This document shows, piece by piece, positions 50,092 to 59,041 of a stretch of DNA of 64,000 bases. A program made the translations under genes and the position numbers. The first letter of the stretch is position 1. Every line of letters starts with the position of its first letter. This DNA comes from Reichenbachiella sp. (GTDB taxonomy: Bacteria; Bacteroidota; Bacteroidia; Cytophagales; Cyclobacteriaceae), in contig NZ_JAWPMM010000001.1 in NCBI RefSeq assembly GCF_033344935.1, positions 4,553,501-4,617,500 on the forward strand. The letters are read 5' to 3'. The notes beneath the pieces are model-generated. The model did not search any database. It was given only the letters and a program-made list of their open reading frames with translations, and was not told where the DNA came from.

Positions 50092-51456
50092 TCAAGTTAA
50101 GAAGTTGTTTATGGTCTTAAACACATTTTGTTTTCCGTTTTTGGTTTCAGTGAGATATTTTCTATCAGATCGGATGAGTAATTTTTTAAACCAGTATTCT
50201 AGGGGTTGGTCTTCAAAAACAACTTTCTTGAGGTCATTAGATAGCCTAAAAGCTGTTTTGAAAAATTTATTCTGACTGCACCGTATAGCCATTCCTTGGT
50301 CAAGCAAGCCCTGTTCTATTAACCTGAAGGCTTGATAGTGGAGCATGATCCAGATAAAGCGGGCAATAAGCTGGCACTGGAATCTTTCCTGTTTCATAGC
50401 TTTCATTTTGTCAATTCGGGCTTGTGATTTCCAGGCTTTGAATACAAGTTCGATTTGCCAGCGGGTGCGGTATATGCCTTGAACCTGTGAAGTGGAAACC
50501 CATGCTTTTGGCACATTGGTTATAAATATGTTCAGCCATGCCCTTGTTTTATACTCTTTACTGACCTTGTGTCTACCATGGGCTGCTCTTTCAGCCCTCA
50601 ATAAACGTTGTTTGTAAACCTGCTCGGGCACTTTTGCAACAATCATTCGCATCGGCATATCTGCGATTTTCACCTCCAGCTCTAAAGCAGGCAATGTGTG
50701 TTTGTTGAGTTTTCTCAATATGGCAGAAAAGTCGATTGGAGCCTGGTCCACATCCTGAACGCCCCACCTGCTGTTTAAGCGGTTCAGGAAATAAGCCCCT
50801 TGTTGGGAAACATGCTTCAGATAGTGCTGGGTCACATAGCCCAAGTCCCGAACCAAGAGGTCTCCCTTTTCGATATCGCCCAGGGTTTGCCTAGAATCTG
50901 TTTGATCATTACGGCAGGCTGCCGTCAATTCCAGCCTTTGAGTGACATTGGTAAGCAAATCATATTCATACTGGATACTGATCTGGGCCTTGCTGCCTTG
51001 GCCTCCATGACCTTTGAACGTTTTGGCATAAGCCTCTGGAAGCGTGTACCGTGTAGAATCTTTGACCATCACCCGATTGAACCGCTTAAATTTGTTTTGT
51101 TCAGATGGGTTCAAATTCAGCTGCCCAGCCAGCAATTGGCTAAGCAAAGCACTCATAAATTCGACAGCCTTGATATTGAACCGCTCTTGGACGGCTTGTT
51201 TTGAAATAGACAAACCATGTTGCTCAACAAAACCATTGGCCAGATCCTCAAGGCTCACTTGATCTAGGTACTGATCACAAAAAAGAAGTAGATCAAGGAA
51301 CTTAGATGCGTCCAAACGTGACTTACGCTGTACAAAGCCACTCTCCCTGGCCAAAAGATCAAGTTTCTCTTTAGAAAAAATCTTATTTAAACAGCCTGAA
51401 AAACAACTGGCCTTAGCCTCAATTAGTTGTGAAATTTCTTGTCGGTTCTTCCCCAA
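50092..51456 (-). CDS. IS4-family DDE transposase
   Basis: This 454-residue frame starts at TTG 51456, since no in-frame ATG or GTG occurs before it. The catalytic residues are the first Asp in VKDSTRYTL, the second in VRDLGYVTQ and the Glu of the YREK signature in IYRTRWQIELVFKAWKS. The N-terminal ~110 residues are helical (KNRQEISQLIEAKA, LDLLLFCDQYLDQVSLEDLANG). It is the only gene in the element. Confidence 0.92.
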   Translation of the reverse strand: MGKNRQEISQLIEAKASCFSGCLNKIFSKEKLDLLARESGFVQRKSRLDASKFLDLLLFCDQYLDQVSLEDLANGFVEQHGLSISKQAVQERFNIKAVEFMSALLSQLLAGQLNLNPSEQNKFKRFNRVMVKDSTRYTLPEAYAKTFKGHGGQGSKAQISIQYEYDLLTNVTQRLELTAACRNDQTDSRQTLGDIEKGDLLVRDLGYVTQHYLKHVSQQGAYFLNRLNSRWGVQDVDQAPIDFSAILRKLNKHTLPALELEVKIADMPMRMIVAKVPEQVYKQRLLRAERAAHGRHKVSKEYKTRAWLNIFITNVPKAWVSTSQVQGIYRTRWQIELVFKAWKSQARIDKMKAMKQERFQCQLIARFIWIMLHYQAFRLIEQGLLDQGMAIRCSQNKFFKTAFRLSNDLKKVVFEDQPLEYWFKKLLIRSDRKYLTETKNGKQNVFKTINNFLT

Positions 51457-51474
51457 ACAGTATTTTTGAGAAAG

Positions 51475-51515
51475 AAAAAAGGCAGGTCACTAATACATCA
51501 AAAGCCCGCCTTTTT
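51475..51515 (-). terminator. Inward terminator insulating the IS4 transposase
   Basis: GGCGGGC/GCCTGCC-type arms (GGCAGG at 51481-51486 and GCCCGCC at 51504-51510) with one mismatch and a run of T on the minus strand. It precedes the transposase and should stop transcripts that enter from the neighbouring DUF4293 gene, a common way for an IS to limit unwanted expression. Confidence 0.6.
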
Positions 51516-51702
51516 GTTCATTTAAAAATCAAACAAATATGGGGAAGAACACTAGGTATTCCTAACTGGGATACCATGCCCAAACCACAAATTCAGTCGA
51601 GAAAACCTTAGCTTGACGGCTATGGCAACAGGTGCGGCATCTCTCACTAATAGTACTGCTAAATTTTCAGGTAGATCGCGCAACAGGTGCACGAAGTTAT
51701 AA

Positions 51703-52194
51703 TTAACGAATTCTATCCGCAGACCGAACCAGCTTTTCGTCTCTTCGAATAAAACGGTTTGAAAGCAAATTGAACAGTAAAGCTGACACACCAAGGTAAA
51801 AAGCAAAGAGGTAATTGCCCTGTTGTGTAGGAGCCACCATACGTTCTGCTTGATAAACATGGTACACAATGAGTCCCATAGCACCTCCCATAAATAGAGA
51901 GTTTAATGCACCTAGTTTCATCTGCAACAACCGATTGTCATATTTGAAAATCGAATAGAGTGCAACCCCAGCTGCCAGGATAGCTAGGATGGCGATATAA
52001 AATGTTTGTCCTTCAGTGATAATGGCTATTTCGCCGGTTTCAATGTCTTTTTTGGTATGTGAAAATTTCAAAGCGGTCAATTCGACCAATTCATTTTTCT
52101 CTCCGTCAAGCTTATTCCAGATTGGAAAAAACAACATAGTAATCATACAGGCGGCCACGCCAAATAAAAATATAGATTGAACTCTTTGTATCAT
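51703..52194 (-). CDS. DUF4293 membrane protein
   Basis: This 163-residue protein has four membrane helices. The N-terminus MIQRVQSIFLFGVAACMITMLF is typical of DUF4293. The last helices are QMKLGALNSLFMGGAMGLIVYHVY and FAFYLGVSALLFNLLSNRFIRRDEKLVRSADRIR. It lies 67 bp downstream of cdaA on the same strand. The function is unknown. Confidence 0.85.
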   Translation of the reverse strand: MIQRVQSIFLFGVAACMITMLFFPIWNKLDGEKNELVELTALKFSHTKKDIETGEIAIITEGQTFYIAILAILAAGVALYSIFKYDNRLLQMKLGALNSLFMGGAMGLIVYHVYQAERMVAPTQQGNYLFAFYLGVSALLFNLLSNRFIRRDEKLVRSADRIR

Positions 52195-52261
52195 AAGATT
52201 TGAAATTTGGGCAAAAGTAGAGAATTGTTGCTCAATTTCTAGACTTGGAAATAGAATTTGA

Positions 52262-53167
52262 TTAGTCTACGGACAACTCGGATTTAGCGGATTCTTCTTT
52301 CGGTGCTTTCTCCTTTTGTTCTGTTTTTATAGCCTTTGCCATCAGACTTTCATTTTTGGCTTCATCCAGATTACTCAAGTATTCATTGATACGCGACCGT
52401 ACTTCCTGAGTAGACAAGTTATGTTCGAATTCACCACTTCGAGCAGTAGTCAATTGACCAGTTTCTTCAGAAACAATAACTACTAAAGAGTCAGTAGTTT
52501 CAGACATACCCAGCGCCGCACGGTGACGAAGTCCAAATTGGGCTGGAATGTCGTCTCTTTCCGATACAGGAAGAATACATCTGGCAGCCACCACCCGATT
52601 ATTATTAATAATGATTGCGCCATCATGCAGAGGAGATAACTTATTGAATATGGCTAGAATAAGCCTTTTGGAAATTTTGGCTTCCAAGCGATCTCCAGAA
52701 TCAGCGAAAAATTTCAATTCAGAGCTTCTGGAAAATACAATCAATGCGCCTGTATTGGAACCAGCCATGTTTTTGATCGCATCAATAATTGGGGATACAT
52801 CCAAGTGGTTCTTGTCATACTTTTCTTGCCAAAACTGCTGAACATTTTTAAGGATATTACCTTCCTCAAAAACAGTGGTTTTGCCCAATAACAACAAGAA
52901 TTTCCTGATTTCCTGCTGGAACAATACAATCACGGCAATAACCCCAACACCCATGAACTGACCAAGAATGATACTGAGAAGCTCCATATCCACGGCCTTC
53001 ACCACCAGATAGATCAAGTATAGAAACAGGAAACCAAGGAAGATTTTAATAGCTACGCTTCCTTTCATCAATTTATACACGTGGTACAAAAAGAAGCTCA
53101 CAAATAGAATGTCAAAAACATCTACCCAGCCTATTTCTAAAAATCCAATTTGAAATCCTAATATCAT
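52262..53167 (-). CDS. cdaA: Diadenylate cyclase CdaA (c-di-AMP synthase)
   Basis: This 301-residue protein has three N-terminal membrane helices (DVFDILFVSFFLYHVYKL, IFLGFLFLYLIYLVVKAV, FMGVGVIAVIVLFQQEI). They are followed by the DAC domain with the catalytic DGA motif (LHDGAIIINNNRVVAARC) and the RHR motif (FGLRHRAALGMSE). It makes cyclic di-AMP, which controls osmolyte transport and cell-wall homeostasis. The C-terminal tail is Lys/Glu-rich. It begins 2 bp after folP, an arrangement I recall as common in Bacteroidota. Assignment is secure. Confidence 0.95.
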   Translation of the reverse strand: MILGFQIGFLEIGWVDVFDILFVSFFLYHVYKLMKGSVAIKIFLGFLFLYLIYLVVKAVDMELLSIILGQFMGVGVIAVIVLFQQEIRKFLLLLGKTTVFEEGNILKNVQQFWQEKYDKNHLDVSPIIDAIKNMAGSNTGALIVFSRSSELKFFADSGDRLEAKISKRLILAIFNKLSPLHDGAIIINNNRVVAARCILPVSERDDIPAQFGLRHRAALGMSETTDSLVVIVSEETGQLTTARSGEFEHNLSTQEVRSRINEYLSNLDEAKNESLMAKAIKTEQKEKAPKEESAKSELSVD

Positions 53168-53169
53168 TT

Positions 53170-54039
53170 CTAATTCTTTGTCATTGCTTCGTAAAGCTTA
53201 ATCGTCTCTTTGGCTTCCTTCACATCGTGTACTCTCAAAATAGAAGCTCCATTCATCAAGCAAGCCATATTGAGTGCTGTCGTACCATTAAGTGCTTGGT
53301 CCGGCGTAATTTCCAGTTCTTTGAAAATCATAGATTTTCGAGACACTCCGCACAGCATCGGCACATCTAATACCTTCAGCAGACTCAACTTATTTAATAA
53401 CTCATAGTTCTGCTCTTTATTTTTAGCAAAACCAAAACCTGGGTCAATAATAATATCTTTAACCCCCAAGCTCTTCAACTCATTGACCTTCGCATTAAAA
53501 TAATCAATAATCTCGGAAACCAGGTGGTTATAGTCGGTAAGATTAGCCATCGTCTGCGGATCACCCTTCATGTGCATCATAATGTAGGGTGCATTTACTT
53601 CAGACAAAAGATCATACATTCCTTTATCCAGATTCCCACCAGAAATATCATTTATGATACAGGCACCGTGCTCTAAGGCACCCTTGGCGACAGTGGATCT
53701 AAATGTGTCTATTGAAATAACAGATTCAGGAAAATGTTTCAAGATACTGTCGATACCATCAACGGCCGCCTCCCATTCGTCGCGCATAGGAATATCTGTT
53801 GCACCCGGACGACTGGAGTAAGCGCCTACATCCAAAATATCCACCCCATCTTCCAGCATCTTTTCGACTTTAGTCAGCAAATCGCTGTCTGATTTGATCT
53901 TACCCCCATCATAAAAAGAGTCTGCAGTCAAGTTGATGATGCCCATTACCTTGGGTGATGACAAGGCCATCAATTTTCCTTTTACATTTATGAATTTAGA
54001 CTCGGTCATTAATTTCTGAAATAGTTTGTTGCCAGCCAT
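53170..54039 (-). CDS. folP: Dihydropteroate synthase (FolP)
   Basis: This 289-residue TIM-barrel enzyme joins p-aminobenzoate to dihydropterin pyrophosphate in folate synthesis. The signature motifs are VMGIINLTADSFYDGGKI, DVGAYSSRPGATDIP, SIDTFRSTVAKGAL, INDISGG and IIDPGFGFAK. A second in-frame ATG at 54009 could also be the start, since the first 10 residues are not conserved. cdaA follows 2 bp later. Confidence 0.95.
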   Translation of the reverse strand: MAGNKLFQKLMTESKFINVKGKLMALSSPKVMGIINLTADSFYDGGKIKSDSDLLTKVEKMLEDGVDILDVGAYSSRPGATDIPMRDEWEAAVDGIDSILKHFPESVISIDTFRSTVAKGALEHGACIINDISGGNLDKGMYDLLSEVNAPYIMMHMKGDPQTMANLTDYNHLVSEIIDYFNAKVNELKSLGVKDIIIDPGFGFAKNKEQNYELLNKLSLLKVLDVPMLCGVSRKSMIFKELEITPDQALNGTTALNMACLMNGASILRVHDVKEAKETIKLYEAMTKN

Positions 54040-54086
54040 TTACGCCTTAATTTTAGCCGTTCAATTCAATAAAATCAGACGAAATA

Positions 54087-54635
54087 GTGGAAGAAAAAAC
54101 GGTAGGCGAATATACTGAAGTTATAAAGGCTTGTAAAGACATTTTTGAAAAGAAAACCAAGGATTACGGTACGGCCTGGAGGATTTTAAGAGCTTCGTCT
54201 TTGACCGACCAAATTTTTATTAAAGCGAAAAGAATCCGTTCTATCCAGGAGAAAGGAGAACAAAAAATACAAGAAGATATTGCTGGCGAGTTTGTAGCCA
54301 TTATCAACTACTGCATTATGGCTATTATGCAGGTAAGAATGAATGGTGATGAGGGTATGGAAATTCCATACGATACGCTAGAGCCCATGTACACTGGCAT
54401 AGCCAATGAAACGAGAGATTTACTTGCCAACAAGAATCACGACTATGACGAAGCTTGGAGAGACATGCGTGTGTCATCGATGACAGATATCATTTTAATG
54501 AAAATATTACGAACCAAACAGATCGAAGACAATCAAGGCAAAACCCTGATCTCTGAGGGTGTAGAAGCTAACTATCAAGACATGATCAATTATTCCGTCT
54601 TTTGTTTGATTTTGATGGGATTCAATCAAAAATAA
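54087..54635 (+). CDS. DUF1599 family protein
   Basis: This 182-residue protein starts at GTG 54087. It has two similar halves, each holding a K(T/N)(K/H)DY-x-x-AW motif (KTKDYGTAWRILRASSLTDQI, KNHDYDEAWRDMRVSSMTDII), a pattern typical of DUF1599. The family is grouped with nucleotide-modification-associated proteins, but the biochemical role is not established. It is divergent from folP with a 47-bp gap. Confidence 0.85.
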   Translation: MEEKTVGEYTEVIKACKDIFEKKTKDYGTAWRILRASSLTDQIFIKAKRIRSIQEKGEQKIQEDIAGEFVAIINYCIMAIMQVRMNGDEGMEIPYDTLEPMYTGIANETRDLLANKNHDYDEAWRDMRVSSMTDIILMKILRTKQIEDNQGKTLISEGVEANYQDMINYSVFCLILMGFNQK

Positions 54636-54728
54636 ATTCCAGCAATCTGTTAAAAGATTGTTACTGACCAGTAATCTGTGTTTTACATTTTCATTGTTCA
54701 TTAAATTAGCGACCAAAACAAGCAGCAC

Positions 54729-55820
54729 ATGAAAGCAATATTGACCATCGTAAGATTTTTAGTAGGCGGTTTATTCATTTTTTCTGGCCTGATCAAAGTG
54801 AACGATCCGGTAGGAACAGCCATCAAAATGGAAGAATATTTCGAAATATTCTCACTAGAGATCGCCAATTTCTTTCACTTATTCGTGCCCTTGGCACTTC
54901 CCATTTCCATATTCATGGTAGTCCTGGAGGTAGTCTTAGGTATAGCCTTGATCGTGAACTACAAGCAGAACTGGACACTGAAAGCCTTATTAGCAATTAT
55001 TGTATTCTTCACTTTTCTCACTGGCTGGTCTGCCATCACCAATAGCGTGACAGACTGTGGGTGCTTTGGCGATGCTATCAAGCTTACCCCATTGGAGTCC
55101 TTTATCAAAGATATCGTACTGCTAGTGATGATTATTTTCTTGTATTTGAGTCAACATGCTCCGCAGTCTGAAACGGCAGAAAAAAGAAGCCATTTCATAG
55201 TAGGAGGATCACTAGTATTGTCCTTGGGTCTGGCGCTCTATGCCGTGGCTCATTTACCATTTATTGATTTTAGAGCATACAAAGTAGGCAATCATATCCC
55301 TACAGAAATGCAACCGTCCGCAGAGTACATATATGAATATGTAATGGAAAAAGATGGAGAAGAATTCAAATTTGAAACTTACCCAACGGACCCTGCTTAC
55401 AAATTTGTTGCAATGAATCACCTGAACCCTGAAGCAGCTCCAAAGATTACAGATTTTGGCGTTTGGAATGATGAAGGGGATTTTACTTCTGAAGTATTTA
55501 CAGGTAACAAGCTCTTTGTAGTTTTGTATGATGTCTCCAAATCAGATAAATCCAGCCTATCTGATATCAATGACCTGATTAAAGCCTTGGGAGATAAAAT
55601 AGAAATCTATGCCTTAACTGCCTCCGACGGATCTACTTTTGAAGCCTTTCAAAAAGAAGTGGGATTAGAGATTCCTTATTACTATACAGACGCTACGGTA
55701 TTAAAAACCATTACCCGATCAAACCCTGGATTGTGGTTGTTGTCAAACGGAACCGTACAAGGCAAGTGGCATTATAATGATGTGCCTAATAATAGTGAGG
55801 TACTGGATTTGGTGAATTAA
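54729..55820 (+). CDS. BT_3928 family protein (DoxX/MauE membrane domain + thioredoxin-like tail)
   Basis: This 363-residue protein starts with a four-helix membrane domain of the DoxX/MauE type (VRFLVGGLFIFSGLIKVNDPVG). A loop follows with a Cys pair (VTDCGCFGDAIKL) and then a periplasmic domain with the strand-helix order of a thioredoxin fold (KLFVVLYDVSKSD..LIKALG..IEIYALTASDGSTFEAFQKEVGLEIPYYYTDATVLKTITRSNPGLWLL in outline). The family is common in Bacteroidota. A redox role is plausible from the fold, but no CXXC is seen in the thioredoxin-like part. Confidence 0.85.
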   Translation: MKAILTIVRFLVGGLFIFSGLIKVNDPVGTAIKMEEYFEIFSLEIANFFHLFVPLALPISIFMVVLEVVLGIALIVNYKQNWTLKALLAIIVFFTFLTGWSAITNSVTDCGCFGDAIKLTPLESFIKDIVLLVMIIFLYLSQHAPQSETAEKRSHFIVGGSLVLSLGLALYAVAHLPFIDFRAYKVGNHIPTEMQPSAEYIYEYVMEKDGEEFKFETYPTDPAYKFVAMNHLNPEAAPKITDFGVWNDEGDFTSEVFTGNKLFVVLYDVSKSDKSSLSDINDLIKALGDKIEIYALTASDGSTFEAFQKEVGLEIPYYYTDATVLKTITRSNPGLWLLSNGTVQGKWHYNDVPNNSEVLDLVN

Positions 55821-55859
55821 TTCGACAGTTTCTATCCTCAGATTTGTTATTTTGAGGAT

Positions 55860-56210
55860 ATGAAAATCAATATACTAATTTATTGGATCACTACTGGTTT
55901 AGTTTCAACATTGATGTTGGCTTCAGCCAGCATGTATTTCATCAATACAGAAGAAGTCAAAGAAATATTTGTTCGGCTTAATTATCCAGCTTATTTGGTC
56001 ATACCCTTGGCTGTTGCGAAAATATTAGCCGTAATTGCGATTGTTTCTAGATGGTCAAAGACATTAAAAGAGTGGGCATATGTAGGATTATTGATCGACT
56101 TTTCATTGGCATTTTTCGCACATTATGAAGCCCAAGACGGAGGCCACACTTTAGCTGCTTTTGCGATAATGACGCTCCTAATTTCTTATCTATTTGAGAA
56201 AAGGTTATAA
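55860..56210 (+). CDS. DoxX-like four-helix membrane protein
   Basis: This 116-residue protein has four hydrophobic helices (ILIYWITTGLVSTLMLASASMYF, YLVIPLAVAKILAVIAIV, WAYVGLLIDFSLAFFAHY, AAFAIMTLLISYLFE). The pattern matches the short DoxX-like family often annotated near redox genes. It follows the BT_3928-type gene by 39 bp on the same strand and could be cotranscribed. Confidence 0.8.
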   Translation: MKINILIYWITTGLVSTLMLASASMYFINTEEVKEIFVRLNYPAYLVIPLAVAKILAVIAIVSRWSKTLKEWAYVGLLIDFSLAFFAHYEAQDGGHTLAAFAIMTLLISYLFEKRL

Positions 56211-56241
56211 AAAAGCCGATTCGCAAAACGAACCGACTTTG
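56211..56241 (-). terminator. Terminator of the AztD-like gene
   Basis: AAAGCCGATTCG (56212-56223) pairs with CGAACCGACTTT (56229-56240), with G-U pairs only when read on the minus strand. It is followed by TTTTTT in that direction. It lies just after the stop of the AztD-like gene. Confidence 0.7.
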
Positions 56242-56267
56242 ATTTGTACTAAAAATGAACTAGATCC

Positions 56268-57476
56268 TTAATGGAGCCCTACTTCTGATTCATGTCCAAC
56301 CAAACCAAGGCTGTAAGGTTTAGATGAAACAGACACCTTTTCAATATTCTGTAAATTTTGCAGATTGGCTATAACTAATTGACCATTATCTGGGTCAGTT
56401 ATATAAACATACCTTGAGCTTGCCGCCATGCTCGGATATATGGCACCGTGTCCGCCAGATGGTTTTTCGAAGGCCGAGATAACCGTACCTGAGGCGGTCT
56501 CCGTTTGATCAAACACATCAAATACATGAAGCATTCCGGTTTCAAGCAGGATCAGCACATGACTACCATTTACATCCATTGCACAACGAAAGAGTCCTGA
56601 GTAAGTAAACAAGGGACTTATTGTTTCGCTATCTACATTAATCAGATATACCCCATGATCCGAAGTATAACCTACAAATACACCCTCGAACTGAGTTGAT
56701 AATATGCTACCAAACCATGAGTCGCCAAAAGAATCGGGATGGTCAATTAGTTTTTGAGTTCCATCCTGATTCACTACCAAAATACCTGAAGCCGAGCCAA
56801 AGACTGCATGGTTACCATCACTAGCATTTCCATGGATGCCATTTGTGGTTATCTTGGCTTCGTGAGTCAAAGCTCCGGTTTGATCGATAATTTGCACTTG
56901 CTCAGGCAAACTACCTTCTATGTCACCAGTCTTTTTTGTCACGGCAATATTGCCATTGTCAAAAATGGCCATGGCACCATGGTGTGGTGTCAAACCAGCA
57001 TCTAAGACAGTCATCTTTGCTCCGTTTTCAGAAATATCGACCTCATCTGCCAAGAGTAATGTTCCATCTTCGTCATTAAAAGCAAGAAGCAAATCATGAC
57101 TGCTTTTGAAATGAGTAGGTTTAGCCCCTTCACCAATCATTGGTCCCACCCCAGATTCCCTGAGCTCATCCACATGATTGCCATGTAGTTCCAATCCACT
57201 ATCAAAATACTCCACCAAATTCTCATCTCTATGTATAATAGCAGCGTAGCGGCCGGTACCTGTTCGGTATATCCTTGACTTAGCATGTTTTGATGTGAAT
57301 GTTTCTTGGCTTTGGTGGTGATGATTGTACCAATGTAAATCTTGGGATTCTGCATCTGAAATAAGTACGCCAATACCTTCAAATTCTTCTGCCTCAGTCT
57401 GAGGCTTTTCATTCTCTTCAGAACATCCAAGTGTCCCAACGACCAACAAACCCATTGGGATAATTTTCTTTATCAT
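56268..57476 (-). CDS. AztD-like zinc metallochaperone lipoprotein
   Basis: The protein has about 402 residues from ATG 57476 (the frame is open to TTG 57563 but that part spans the promoter). It has a lipoprotein signal with lipobox VGTLGC. The mature protein is a beta-propeller-like series with His-rich parts: WYNHHHQSQ, GLTPHHGAMAIFDNGNIAVT, TTNGIHGNASDGNHAVFGSASGILVV, SGGHGAIYP. These resemble AztD, the periplasmic zinc metallochaperone of Paracoccus, in its HHG and HG motifs. No AztABC transporter is nearby. Two TGCAAC palindromes overlie the promoter, which suggests metal-responsive control. The assignment is by motif and is moderate. Confidence 0.62.
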   Translation of the reverse strand: MIKKIIPMGLLVVGTLGCSEENEKPQTEAEEFEGIGVLISDAESQDLHWYNHHHQSQETFTSKHAKSRIYRTGTGRYAAIIHRDENLVEYFDSGLELHGNHVDELRESGVGPMIGEGAKPTHFKSSHDLLLAFNDEDGTLLLADEVDISENGAKMTVLDAGLTPHHGAMAIFDNGNIAVTKKTGDIEGSLPEQVQIIDQTGALTHEAKITTNGIHGNASDGNHAVFGSASGILVVNQDGTQKLIDHPDSFGDSWFGSILSTQFEGVFVGYTSDHGVYLINVDSETISPLFTYSGLFRCAMDVNGSHVLILLETGMLHVFDVFDQTETASGTVISAFEKPSGGHGAIYPSMAASSRYVYITDPDNGQLVIANLQNLQNIEKVSVSSKPYSLGLVGHESEVGLH

Positions 57477-57492
57477 GTTATAAGTTTTTAAA

Positions 57493-57546
57493 TGCAATGA
57501 TGTTGCAAATAAAGCTTCATCAATTGAATTATGCAACTTTGTTGCA
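57493..57546 (-). promoter_or_regulatory. Promoter with two embedded palindromes (Zur-like) upstream of the AztD-like gene
   Basis: Site 1 is TGCAATGATGTTGCA (57493-57507) and site 2 is the perfect palindrome TGCAACTTTGTTGCA (57532-57546). On the minus strand a TTG at 57534-57536 (inside site 2) and TTTATTTG at 57506-57513 (overlapping site 1; one mismatch to TAnnTTTG) are 20 bp apart, the usual promoter spacing. Both sites therefore cover the polymerase contacts. This is a typical repressor layout; a zinc-responsive Zur protein is an inference from the downstream gene. Confidence 0.6.
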
Positions 57547-57561
57547 TTTAATATTTTGATC

Positions 57562-57592
57562 AAAAAAATACCAGCTCCTCTGAAGCTGGTAT
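57562..57592 (-). terminator. Terminator after lpd
   Basis: ATACCAGCT (57568-57576) pairs exactly with AGCTGGTAT (57584-57592) and is followed on the minus strand by a run of T (57562-57567 in plus coordinates). It marks the end of the sucA-sucB-lpd transcript. Confidence 0.85.
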
Positions 57593-57618
57593 CTCTCTAC
57601 AACAAATACATTACCAAA

Positions 57619-59013
57619 CTACATATGAATTGGCCCTGCATCTGTAGCGGCCAAACAAGCCTCCTTCACGGCTTCCATATACGTAGGGTGCGCATGCGAC
57701 ATGCGAGACACGTCCTCTGCTGAAGCTCTAAATTCCATCGCGGTAACGCCAGCTGCAATCATATCTGCGGCTCTCGCACCTATGATATGAACGCCCAATA
57801 TTTCATCTGTAGTCTTGTCGGCCAATATTTTCACTACACCATCAGTGTCCATACTAGCTCTGGCTCTGCCTAGCGCTTTGTAAGGGAACGAACCAACTTT
57901 ATATGCTGCACCAGCTTCTTTAAGCTGCTCTTCCGTTTGTCCTACGCCTGCCACTTCTGGCCACGTATACACTACGCCTGGAATCAAGTTGTAATTGATG
58001 TGAGGCTTTTGTCCTGCTAGCTGCTCAGCTACCAACACGCCTTCTTCTTCCGCCTTGTGTGCTAACATAGCGCCCTTTACCACATCACCAATCGCATAGA
58101 TATTGTCAACCGAGGTCTTCAAGTGATCGTCCGTTTCGATTCTTCCGCCTTTGTCCGTGGCAATGCCCACATTCTCCAAGCCAAGTCCATCGGTATAGGC
58201 TCTTCGGCCAATGGATACCAAACAGTAGTCACCTTTCAATTCTAGCACTTCGCCTTTAGGTGTATCTGCCTTCACAGCTACGTTCTTTCCTTTAGCTTCT
58301 ACGCCAGTTACTCTGTGCTTGAGGTAGAATTTTATACCCAATTTCTTCAAAGACTTGGTCAATTCTTTAGACATCGTTCCGTCCATGCCTGGAACTATTC
58401 TATCCAAGAATTCAACCACAGAAACTTCTGCACCTAATCTTCGATACACAGATCCAAGCTCCAATCCGATCACACCACCACCGATGATGATCATGTGCTT
58501 AGGAATTTCTTTCAGCTCCAACGCTTCAGTACTTGTGATCACACGCTTCTTATCGATATTGATAAATGGCAAAGATGTTGGCTTCGAACCCGTCGCGATA
58601 ATTACTTTATCAGTAGAGATAGTCTCTTCTTTTTCGCCGGCTACTTTGATCGTGTTTTTGTCAACGAATGACCCCAAACCATGAAAAACATCAATTTTGT
58701 TTTTTTTCATCAAAAACTGAATTCCGTCAGTATTGGCTTTCACCACATCACCCTTTCGGGCAATCATCTGCTTGAAATTTACTTTCGGTGCTGGAATATC
58801 AATACCATGCTCTTTGAAGGTATGCTCTGCATCGTGGAAATGATGAGAAGAATCCAACAAAGCTTTAGAGGGAATACAGCCCACATTCAGACAAGTACCA
58901 CCTAGTGTGTTATATTTTTCAACTATCGCGACCTTCATCCCTAGCTGTGCACATCTTATAGCTGCCACATAACCACCCGGACCTGATCCTATTACTGTTA
59001 CGTCGTATTTCAT
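57619..59013 (-). CDS. lpdA: Dihydrolipoyl dehydrogenase (E3)
   Basis: The protein has 464 residues from ATG 59013 (MKYDVTVIGSGPGG); the open frame 21 bp further upstream adds a non-conserved tail. FAD binding is in VTVIGSGPGGYVAAIRCAQLG, the redox disulfide is GGTCLNVGCIPSKALL, NAD binding is in IIGGGVIGLELGSVYRRLGAEV, and the C-terminal catalytic His region is MSHAHPTYMEAVKEA. It re-oxidises lipoyl groups of the 2-oxoglutarate dehydrogenase complex, whose E1 and E2 genes lie upstream. Confidence 0.95.
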   Translation of the reverse strand: MKYDVTVIGSGPGGYVAAIRCAQLGMKVAIVEKYNTLGGTCLNVGCIPSKALLDSSHHFHDAEHTFKEHGIDIPAPKVNFKQMIARKGDVVKANTDGIQFLMKKNKIDVFHGLGSFVDKNTIKVAGEKEETISTDKVIIATGSKPTSLPFINIDKKRVITSTEALELKEIPKHMIIIGGGVIGLELGSVYRRLGAEVSVVEFLDRIVPGMDGTMSKELTKSLKKLGIKFYLKHRVTGVEAKGKNVAVKADTPKGEVLELKGDYCLVSIGRRAYTDGLGLENVGIATDKGGRIETDDHLKTSVDNIYAIGDVVKGAMLAHKAEEEGVLVAEQLAGQKPHINYNLIPGVVYTWPEVAGVGQTEEQLKEAGAAYKVGSFPYKALGRARASMDTDGVVKILADKTTDEILGVHIIGARAADMIAAGVTAMEFRASAEDVSRMSHAHPTYMEAVKEACLAATDAGPIHM

Positions 59014-59041
59014 TGTGTAAGTATTGAGTACCAAGTAACGA

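Larger units (their letters stand above)
50080..51628. mobile_element. IS4-family insertion sequence
   Basis: Inverted repeats lie at 50080-50101 (TTGCCATAGCCGTCAAGTTA and on) and 51607-51628, matching in 21 of 22 positions. The transposase stop codon lies inside the left repeat. The whole is about 1.55 kb. Immediate flanks show no clear target duplication. The element is otherwise complete and probably active or recently active. Confidence 0.85.

Noticed and set aside
50070-51640. Target duplication of the IS4 element (TGCCGCAT and TGCGGCAT near the ends)
   Set aside because: The two octamers differ by one base and are not directly adjacent to the inverted repeats, so they are not convincing as a duplication.
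57477-57563. Longer frame of the AztD-like gene starting at TTG 57563
   Set aside because: The extra 29 residues span the two palindromes and the -33/-7 elements, and a lipoprotein signal begins exactly at ATG 57476.
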